Assembly (NCBI GenBank): GCA_029204225.1
Contig: CM055112.1
Span: 41,942,545-42,006,544 of the forward strand
DNA: 64,000 nucleotides
Direction of reading: 5' to 3'
Origin: Diphasiastrum complanatum
Taxonomy: Eukaryota; Streptophyta; Lycopodiopsida; Lycopodiales; Lycopodiaceae
The translations under genes were made by a program, and so were the position numbers. Of this stretch, positions 56,090 to 64,000 are shown piece after piece; the first letter of the stretch is position 1, and the number at the start of each line of letters is the position of its first letter. The notes under the pieces are model-generated. The model saw only the letters and a program-made list of their open reading frames with translations, ran no database searches and was not told where the DNA came from.

Positions 56090-56657
56090 AGAGTTTGACT
56101 TTTCAAAGTTATATTAGTCTAAAAGCATTTGAATACACACTTTTTGAACGTGTGGAAAAGTGTAGTACACGAGTTTTGTAGATTCAAATTTGAATGTTGG
56201 AGACATTGAATCTAATCCACATTAATGCTAGGGTTTCTGCTACGGCGGGAAACCAAACTCATTAATGAGTCATGGACCTGTTATATATACTTGTACACTC
56301 ATGTGAAGAGACACATTCTCTCTCTCTTATCCCACTTCATTCTTATACATGAGTTCTCTTGTGTTCATCTATCCATTGGTGCACTATATTTGTGAGATCT
56401 TGCAATCTTGTGTGTAGAATGCTTATTTTATACTATTTTCGGATCCACACGTGTGAAATACAATAGTTTATTGTTTTTGTACGGACAACTTCATCATATC
56501 ATATGTTTGATGTTTGATCAGGTTCTTATTGAGTTTGCATCTCTTTCATTAAGTAGATATTGATTTTTCTACATTGGCAACATTGGTAGGATTGATCTAT
56601 TTCTAACCAAAGATCTAGTTATGGATTTGGATCTTAAATAGTCTGAAATTCATGACA
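56090..56657 (+). repeat. 5' LTR of Copia-4 (start uncertain)
   Basis: It ends gaaattcatgaca just before the PBS. It has a TATA-like ttatatatac near 56280 followed by ctctctctc, and CACACGTGTG at 56446-56455. Its 3' part recurs at 57734-58032 and in part at 25250-25385; an inverted relative of the 5' part is at 40713-41118. Confidence 0.65.
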
Positions 56658-56669
56658 TGGTATCAGAGC
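56658..56669 (+). promoter_or_regulatory. Initiator tRNA-Met primer-binding site of Copia-4
   Basis: TGGTATCAGAGC directly after the LTR end gaca. Confidence 0.88.
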
Positions 56670-57265
56670 TTGTATTGTAGGTTATGAAATGATCAAGCAC
56701 TTCTATCAAGGATTTGGGGGAGATATCAATGCTAGAGCATGCTAGATTGACTTCTACTCAAAATTTGAGTTTTTGCATATGTAGATTGGATCTTTTGAGG
56801 GTCAAAACTCAATTTAGGTGAATGAACTTGCGGAATTTTGATTTCACACCATACTTGCTAGAAATAGTCGATTTTTTATGCATTAGGAAGGTCTCACTTG
56901 AGGCTACAAGATTCTATATCAAGTTCTAGCAATTGCATGTAGAATTTGAAATATTCAATTTTTTGTGATTTTGTCAAAACCTGAATTTTGATTGGATCTC
57001 TATTTTGTAAGGTTACTGAACTTCATTAGAGTGTGTTTCAATCTTAGTAGGTGGAAAGAATCATTAGATTGAGTATAGATCATAGTTGATCATAGGTTGA
57101 TCAAGATTTCTACATTCCATGTGTTGATTTGCTAGATATAAGTGCTATGAGGGAATTGAGAAGTTCCATATCTTTGTGATTTCTTTTTTAAAACATTTGT
57201 TGTATTTCAAAAGAGTGCTTTGTGCATTGGAACAGGTTGAAAGAGAAGGATCAGGTCATTGCAAC

Positions 57266-57733
57266 ATGGCTACATCAAGTAGATACATGTTGGAAGGCAA
57301 TGATAGGCTTACCTCAAGCAACTATTCATTGTGGAAAGTGAGGATGGAATCACTTCTTGAGATGAATGATTTTTTGAATATTGTTATAGGTTTGGAGGAG
57401 AGGCCAACAACATAACAAGAACAATTGAGGTATGACAAGAGAGCTAAAAGACCTCTACACATGATAAAGATGAATGTTACCAATGAACTTCTCAAGGAAG
57501 TTGGTAAGAGTACTTCATCAAAGGATGCTGGGATTCATTAAAGAAGCTTTATGAATCCAAGTCTACTTCTAGAGTGTTGACTCTAAGAAGACAAATCTTT
57601 AAATGAAGAGAGCCCAAATATTTTTGTTTTGAGAGTGAAGGCTTTGAATGATGAGTTAGATTGCATTAATGAGAGCATTAAGGAAGGAGAGCTTGTTCAA
57701 GTTATTCTTAATGTTTGTTGGATGCTCATGCTT
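57266..57733 (+). pseudogene. Copia-4 gag fragment
   Basis: ATG at 57266: MATSSRYMLEGNDRLTSSNY, WKVRMESLLEMNDFLNIVIG, a TAA at 57412, then YDKRAKRPLHMIKMNVTNEL and LLKEVGKSTSS before further shifts. It is close to the Copia-1 gag. It breaks off in the region corresponding to LNGLLNEHA of Copia-1 and is fused to an LTR at about 57734. Everything downstream of gag is deleted. Confidence 0.85.
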
Positions 57734-58032
57734 GGGTTCATCTATCCATTGGTGCACTATATTTGTGATATCTTGCAATCCTGTGTGTAGAATGCTTATT
57801 TTATGTTATTTTTGGATCCGCGGGTGTGAAATACAATAGCTTACTATTCTTGTATGGACAACAACTTCATCATATCATGTTTGATGTTTGATCAAGTTCT
57901 TATTGAGTTTGCATCTCTTTCATTAAGTAGATGTTGATTTTTTACATTGGCAACATTGGTAGGATTGATCTATTTCTAACCAAAGATTAGGTTATGGATT
58001 TGGATCTCAAATGATCTAAAATTCTTCACATT
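57734..58032 (+). repeat. Partial LTR of Copia-4 fused to gag
   Basis: It matches 56363-56657 closely, starting at ggttcatctatccattgg and ending aaaattcttcaca. The upstream part of the LTR is missing. Confidence 0.85.
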
Positions 58033-58787
58033 ATGTGATGTCGAGTATCCGATGAAGATACTTCTAGAGCTAACAATATCGAACTTCTTTTTCAAATCAG
58101 ATGGAATCTACACATAACAAAGACAACCAAACACTCGAAGGTGCTTGAGACTTGGTGTATATCCATAGTAGGCTTCAAATGGAGCCTTTCAGTCAACTAT
58201 TTGAATAATTTTGTAGATGGCATGCAGTAGATAAAATTTCTTGGATAACTGAGCATTTGATAACATTGATCGTGCAACATTGAGTAAAGATCAGTTCTTC
58301 CTTTCGGCTACTCCATTCTGTTGTGGAGTGTAGCTGGTGGTGAACTGATGATGAATGTTGCATGATGATAGTCCAATATTTCGTCTGACATATACTCTCC
58401 CCCACTATTAGTGTGTAGGGTCTTGAGTTTTTGACCAGTATGTGTCTCAACAAACTACTTGAATTCTTGGAAATAGTTTAATGCCTCAGACTTGTTCTTG
58501 ATGAACATAATATACTGGTAAATCTTGAATAGTCATTGATAAACATGATAAAAGATAGTGCTGACCCCATAAAGGGAGTACTCATAGGGCCACACAAATG
58601 ACTATGCATCAATTCTAAAATGGACTTAGCTCCGATTGCTTGTCCTTTTGGGAATCTTGATCTGGGTTGTTTGCCCAATAGGCACATGTCACAGACATGT
58701 CGTCTGTCAATGGAGGTAGCGTTAATGTTTAATTCTTTGACCATAGTATTATGATGCATGTACAAGATTGCTCTCATATTTAAATGT
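58033..58787 (-). pseudogene. Copia integrase fragment (Copia-5)
   Basis: The minus strand reads RRHVCDMCLLGKQPRSRFPK, LMHSHLCGPMSTPFMGSALS, FINDYSRFT and, after frameshifts, HTNSGGEYMS-like and HNRME-like sequence. This is the zinc CxxC end and core of a copia integrase with a substituted first Asp (HSHLCGPM). It is joined at about 58788 to gag sequence, so the part between gag and integrase was deleted. Confidence 0.8.
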
Positions 58788-59163
58788 CCTAGTCTTTGAT
58801 GTCATACTTGTAAGAATGTCTCATGCTTGTTTGGAGCTAGAACAATTTGCAACATGAACTATTTGTGAATCTTTTAGATTCAAAGACACAATGGCTAGTG
58901 CTATGCCATCCTTAGCTTCCCAAGTGTCAGCATGTCGGGTTCAACCAGCTTGGCTATCAAACCATCGACGTATCCCCAAAGCTCTTTCTCAATCAGTATC
59001 ATCCTCATTTTGAAATTCCACATGTGAAAGTCTTCTCCATTGAACTTATTGATCAGACGTATCTCTAAGGATGTAATTTCCGTGATGATTGAACAATCTA
59101 AAAAAAAGGATAATTAGTCGTGAATACAGAAATAGTTTGGATGAAATTGTGTTGTGATCCTAC
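58788..59163 (-). pseudogene. Copia-5 gag start and leader
   Basis: It is close to 25420-25857, with the gag words FNGEDFHMWNFKMR, ELWGYVDGLIAKL and MALAIVSLNLKDSQ disrupted by small indels. The upstream LTR ends at 59164. Confidence 0.7.
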
Positions 59164-59527
59164 TGATAGATTGAATAATATCTCTACTTTTTGAACAACT
59201 TTCACTCTCTCTAAAGATCTCTGATTCTAAGAAATCAGATAGTCTGATATAATGGAATTCGTGGAAGAAATCTAACACTCATATATTTTTCTCTCACTTG
59301 AGTGTCACTCTACTCTTCATATGCCACTTTGATATTTTATATATATGCATGCGTCAGTTGTGAAGTCATGAAGATTTCAAACTATAATGTTGGTATAAAG
59401 GATATAGATAACAATTGTAAGATAGCGCAGTTACTGGCATAGTGAATGGTGACGTAGTCTGTACTTAATAGGGCAGAGTAGGGGCTTTGTTTGAATAGTA
59501 ATAGTCGACGAATGTCAATGTAGAACA
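59164..59527 (-). repeat. LTR of Copia-5, minus orientation
   Basis: The minus strand starts TGTTCTACATTGACATTCG and ends attcaatctatca, about 364 bp with TG/CA ends. A TATA-like catatatataaaat is followed by the expected short transcribed part. The relative at 38218-38488 lies in the opposite orientation. Confidence 0.7.
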
Positions 59528-60330
59528 CCTAATGAGACAGATATCGATTCTACTAACAAAGTGGACAATTTACTTGACAAAGGATGAGAAACGAACTTGA
59601 ACTCAAAATATTTCTATTCATGATCAACCTCAAAAGATTCGCGAAATTTATCTTGCTTGAAACTCAAAAGATTCGCGAAACAGTGTCTTGTTGAAGCTCG
59701 AAAGATTCGCGAACAAGTTCTTGTCACGACATGTTTCTTGTTCAAACCTCAGATGTCGCAAATTGTTGCGAACAATTCACGAAATATTTTGGATTCTTCT
59801 TCAAGCTCAAAATTGTCATCTGTCGCGAACAATTCACGAAACACGAAGATGTTGCGAAGAGACAAGTGTCGCAAACAATTCGTGAAACATGAAGCTTAAA
59901 CGAAGAGACAAACTATCGTGAAATATTTGCAAACATAGCGTCTATTTGAATATCAACCGTTGTAAACGGTTAGATCTACTACAGAGAATTAAAAGACCAA
60001 AGGACCTATAATTAAAAGGCCAAAAGACCTATCCTGTAGCAATATAAATACATGTGCACTACTCGTTATAAAACACACTCTCTAGACTCTCCAACTAAAT
60101 CATAGACACAACAGTGAGATAAGACAGCAAGAGATGTATATTGATGATTCAGATTCAGAATTATAAATTCCTTTTTTTATCAATAATTTTTGTTTGTCTA
60201 TAATTGTCTTAAGTTGTCGCACGCTTATTCAATTAAGGCAAAAATTGTTCTATTAGTACATAGATTAGAAACAGACCCGATTGAAGACACTTATATTAGT
60301 TTGATTTATTCAAACTTTTATCGTGCTCTC
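59528..60330 (+). other. LTR-like region with repeated ATTCGCGAA motifs
   Basis: 59630-59900 holds repeated aaagattcgcgaa and gtcgcgaacaattcacgaaa words. At 60068 ctcgttataaaacacactctc looks like a TATA box and start region. No coding. It could be the LTR of another retroelement; I found no partner. Confidence 0.35.
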
Positions 60331-61134
60331 TGAGGAAGAACTATTACCAAACAGCTCCCAGTTTAATAATTATTACTCGTTCAACAACCAGGCTACCCTC
60401 GCTGCTTTGATTCCATCAGCATGGCAGAATCGCGTGCAGCTCATCATTGCCCGAAGAGACCCAAAAATATTGAAAGTGAATATGACAGATGGTTGAAATG
60501 AGAAAATCGATGTACCATTAACTTTATATGCGTTGTCAAATCATGGTTAACAGGATTAACTAGAGCTAATTCGTAGCACCAAATAGTTTAATGTTTCAAA
60601 TTTTTGCCAGCACATATTTTCATATTCATGGCTTTTTGTCTACACATATTTTCAGATTCATAGTTCAGTGTTTCAGAATTTCGCCTGCACATTACGAATG
60701 GCGCCATCAAGGACGCCATGCCTCTCAATCGACTCTGTGTTTCTATTCAACGAGAAAGATGATAATGGTTTTGATGATAATGGTTTTGGGTGCCAAGAAC
60801 ATATTCAAAAAACTCTTCGGTTTTGATGCATCCATCATCAAGAGGAGCATTTCGAAAAAGCAAAAGGTCAAAACTATCATTTTGATTTTATGAGAAGGCC
60901 AAAATTTTAAATTTCAAAACATCATTAGGAGGAAAATTCTATTTCTAAAATTCTAGTCCAACGTGTATATATGCATTCAGAGATAAATGTGCAAGGATTT
61001 AACCGTCAGGATCACAAAAAAAAAAAAAGCAACTGTGAGTATTGATATTTTACAGTACTTTGATTTTTGCCATTCATTAATATCTATTAGTAAACTTGCC
61101 AATCTGATCATTTTTCTCTTGCAGATTTATATCC
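60331..61134 (+). other. Weakly coding-like region before the EWEP block
   Basis: Short open pieces such as MAESRAAHHCPKRPKNIESE (60420) and MAPSRTPCLSIDSVFLFNEK (60701) might be exons. No domain is recognised. Confidence 0.25.
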
Positions 61135-61381
61135 ATCCAACATAAATGAATGGGAGCCTAGTGGATCTTTAGTAGGTGTGTTAGATGTTATTCACACTAA
61201 TATTCGACAGCTTCAATATAGAGGTAAAACAGCAAAAGATCTTGCTGATAGTGGGATTTTTTTTTTTTATAAATCAATGTAGATTCCTGATACAAAAGGA
61301 GGTTTTGGACAAATAGTCCCAATTCCATTCCCTAGTTTTGGAAGTGATGAATGGATTGCTCCAAATGTTGCAGTTTCATAA
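61135..61381 (+). pseudogene. Conserved EWEP/LADSGI block, copy 2
   Basis: It begins after an acceptor-like tctcttgcag: NINEWEPSGSLVGVLDVIH, RQLQYRGKTAKDLADSGI, a T-run and one in-frame TAG, then IPDTKGGFGQIVPIPFPSF, GSDEWIAPNVA and a stop. It aligns with minus-strand 24693-24477. Confidence 0.5.
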
Positions 61382-61669
61382 TCATTTTGTTGCAAGCTAT
61401 ATAGTTATGTAAAAAATTCATTAAAGATTTGCTTGCCAATGAGATTTTTCCATTCCTTGCGATGACCATATGCTAAGACTTCCGCTATTTCTTGCAAAGA
61501 ATGTCACATGATGCCGTAATATGTGCTGCATGTCATAAAAACATAATCTAAATCAGTACCAAAAGTATGTAAATTAATTGCACATATTTGTCTATAGTAG
61601 TGTAACATCAAAATCTTACCATGTAATGTATTATATGATTTACACCCCATGCACTTCTAACTGCATCCA

Positions 61670-63127
61670 CAAATTCACTAGTTGTTTTCTATGTCATTTG
61701 TACATCAATATTTAAAAATTTATCTTTTCTCAAGTATTTTACCATGTTGTCTTATTTTTTCCAAACTTCTACTTTGTGTATACGAGTAGAACCTTCTTCT
61801 TCAAAATCTTGAGTTGTAGCTATAATCTCTTTCCAAACCAAGTATTGAATCTTGGATTGTTTGCCAGAATAATTTGATAAAAATCTTCGAGCTTTGGATC
61901 CTCCAATGCTTAGCTTGCATGGAATATTTCCTGTTTTACCTAATAGCTTGTCATCCTTTTTTATTTTAACGTGGCCTTTATGTAAGCCTGCTTTAGACAA
62001 CACATCCTCTAATCTGGAAATAGCTTCCTTCGCAAATGCCTTTGGCTCAGAATTCCATGCAAACAAGATGTGAAGATATATTATTTTTTCTATTATACGC
62101 ATCTCTGCATGCAATGTACAGATATGAACATTCTGAAGAGGAATCGGTAGTACGGGTTTCCAATTAGGATCTTCTCGATCTCGATATTCATGTACTCCTT
62201 GTCATGTCTTTGCTATCTTCATGCAGTACAAACAAGGGGTGTTTAGAGTTAGCGCCATGGGATAAATTGAACATACATTTTAATGTCTTCAGATCTCCTG
62301 CTAAATGTCACTCTATGTTGAAAGTGCCAATTCCAAGAATATTGAGTGGAACTCCCTCCACTTGATTTTTTATGGTGGCAGGATATGACGTTCTATTAAA
62401 TATCCATGAGAGAATGTCATGGTCTTCTTTCATCACCTATAAGAGAAAAAAAAAACGTAATTTAGCCTCATAATATTAACACAGAGAAGATTTGCCAAAT
62501 GAAATACATATTAAAATGATTATCCCTATTGATTATGCGAAGGAACTGCTATACCTGAAATGCTGCCAACCACCAGATATCTTTTTCTGAGTGAACACTG
62601 AAGCTGAGGCCTTCTAAGTCTTTTGGATTTGAAAGTGCTCCATTCATGATCGTAAGACTGACTCTCTCCATTTTTTGTCCTTTTATAATTTCAGACTCAT
62701 CTAACTTGAGAACAACTATCAACTTGTTATTGACATTTTTGTTTGTAATACCATAAAAATTTATGATAAATGTTAGTAGCTGATTAACATCAATAAATAA
62801 ATTGTTCGAATTGTTATATGCTAGACATTCTCCTTTCGAGCAATACACTTCATTGATATGAGATGGATTACCAACTATTGTCTGCATACCTTGGTTTAAC
62901 ATGTCTCTTTTTTTTAAAAGATGAAATGGTCGTGGGATTGGAAACTTCTTAATACTTACATTTGCAAATGCCTTCTGTATCATCTTAAACATTGTTGCAT
63001 ATGCTTCCCTACTGATGCTAGAAAAGTCACATGCCCCCTGAAGCAATGTAGTGTCTAATATTTTTCCAACTTCATCCATAATGTTATCACTAATTGAAGC
63101 CTTAATCTTTTTCATTTTGTTATCATT
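61670..63127 (-). pseudogene. Unidentified spliced gene family, 3' half, uninverted copy
   Basis: Minus strand. The first exon (to 62555) is open: KKIKASISDNIMDEVGKILD, GACDFSSISREAY, TIVGNPSHINEVYCSKGECL, FIDVNQLLTFIINFYGI, SLTIMNGALSNPKDLEGL, WWLAAFQ. An intron at 62437-62554 follows. The next exon has VPLNILGIGTFNIEWHLAGD, PCLYCMK with an intact Cys pair, one in-frame TGA, PNWKPVLPIPLQNVHICT, LHAEMRIIEKII and LEDVLSKAGLHKGHVKIKK. There are fewer breaks than in 20441-21925. Function unknown. Confidence 0.65.
62437..62554 (-). other. Intron, same position as 21014-21130
   Basis: gtatag to ctcttatag on the minus strand, 118 bp, between AAFQ and VMKEDHDILS. Confidence 0.65.
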
Positions 63128-64000
63128 TAACATTGATTTCATAGATTTAGAAGTCAAGATAGAGCCTAGTGAGTTTCCAATGGAAATCTCATCGCCAAAT
63201 GGTCTTCAGCAACCAATGTTGATCTGCATTGCAAACATAATGTTCATGAAAATGTCAGTAGAAATAAGGACACTCATATTATTCACAACAGCATAATAAG
63301 CAAATCAACAGAAAGTTGAAATGAATAAATAACAAAACTAGTGATTATGAATGAATCAAAAAGTTCAAGCAATATTCAATACCAAATAAGCTATAACTTA
63401 CTTGAATGCATAGATTCATTTTTTTTTATGACCTCCTCTGGATGATAGATCACATATATCCTTGTTTACCAGTCTTTTCCTCTTGTTGCTTCAGACCTTT
63501 CTGTTGAGCACATCCATATCTTTAACAAGAGACAAATCTGTAATACGCATGGATTGAAATGCAGTTTTTATCTCATCATTACTAGTTGTATAATGATGCA
63601 AAGAATATTTCAACCTTTGGATCTCCTTCTTGAGCATCTCATTTTCATCCAAACAAGTTTTCAACTTTGTAGATTTTTCTTTGCACTCCTTTGATATTTT
63701 CCTTGATTCCTCTTCCAAATAATGTGTTCTTTGCATTGAATGTGCATTCACATAGAGCATCAAATTCTCACAGTAACCCAAAAGGCCATTTTTGTCATAA
63801 CACAAATAGATTATTAACTGACTCACTGAATGAAAATCTGGATGTTGCAATGAACTTAGATCAATAGGATACAATGTTCCTGACGACCATAAATCTACAT
63901 GCTTCAGCTTTTCCTCCCTATATCGGACCATATCATAAGTTGACAATTTGGGTTGCTTTGAATTTCTTGTCCTGAGCGGAGCATATTCTGGTGACAGATC
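63128..64000 (-). pseudogene. Unidentified spliced gene family, 5' half, runs off the window
   Basis: The minus strand reads DLSPEYAPLRTRNSKQPKLS, HVDLWSSGTLYPIDLSSLQH, SVSQLIIYLCYDKNGLLGYC, the coiled-coil-like RTHYLEEESRKISKECKEKS and SLVKDMDVLNRKV, then an intron and GDEISIGNSLGSILTSKSMK, which continues unbroken into the 3' half at 63127. The order shows the native arrangement of the gene. A stop TGA precedes RPFGDE in both copies. Confidence 0.6.

Overview
This window is nuclear DNA of a land plant with a large, repeat-rich genome. The evidence is Ty1/copia and Ty3/gypsy LTR retrotransposons with plant-type primer-binding sites (initiator-tRNA-Met complement in the copia elements, tRNA-Asp complement in the gypsy elements), GT-AG introns of about 117 bp, long (GA/CT)n tracts, and one plant-style C2H2 zinc-finger gene. 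I cannot name the species. The number of unfamiliar low-copy sequences would fit a fern, lycophyte or gymnosperm at least as well as a flowering plant, but that is inference. No rRNA, tRNA or CRISPR was recognised.

Layout. 1-10958: a copia element with one long open frame (Copia-1), then a second, decayed copia (Copia-2), both inserted into a gypsy LTR/leader of which only short pieces remain. 10959-18860: a minus-strand gypsy (Gypsy-A) with its 3' LTR, protease, integrase and an extra sense ORF beyond the integrase. 20068-24700: a possible MITE, then a rearranged copy of an unidentified intron-containing gene family. 25130-25857: a scar of fused copia fragments. 25858-27800: a palindromic satellite. 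30630-32080: a candidate multi-exon gene. 35371-36930: a copia gag-integrase fragment cut at a (CT)n tract. 37173-39722: a telomere-like heptamer array, an LTR remnant and a second satellite array in direct succession. 40099-41625: copia fragments. 41626-51274: a plus-strand gypsy (Gypsy-B) with LTR, PBS, long leader, gag, broken RT, RNase H and integrase, followed by a second leader-like region and a second gag. 52317-53441: the zinc-finger gene, the best host-gene candidate. 55100-59530: more copia remnants and a strong nested palindrome. 60300-64000: a second, uninverted copy of the unidentified gene family.

How it fits together. Almost everything is nested retrotransposon insertion and decay. 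Within one gypsy family Gypsy-A keeps a protease and lost the RT core, while Gypsy-B keeps most of RT but lost the protease core, so neither is autonomous. The features most worth attention are the extra ORF with a TATA-like box beyond the Gypsy-A integrase, the dense TTCTAGAA palindromic satellite joined almost exactly to the end of one LTR family at two loci, the telomere-like heptamer array joined to the other end of the same LTR, and the unidentified spliced gene family present twice with an internal inversion in one copy.
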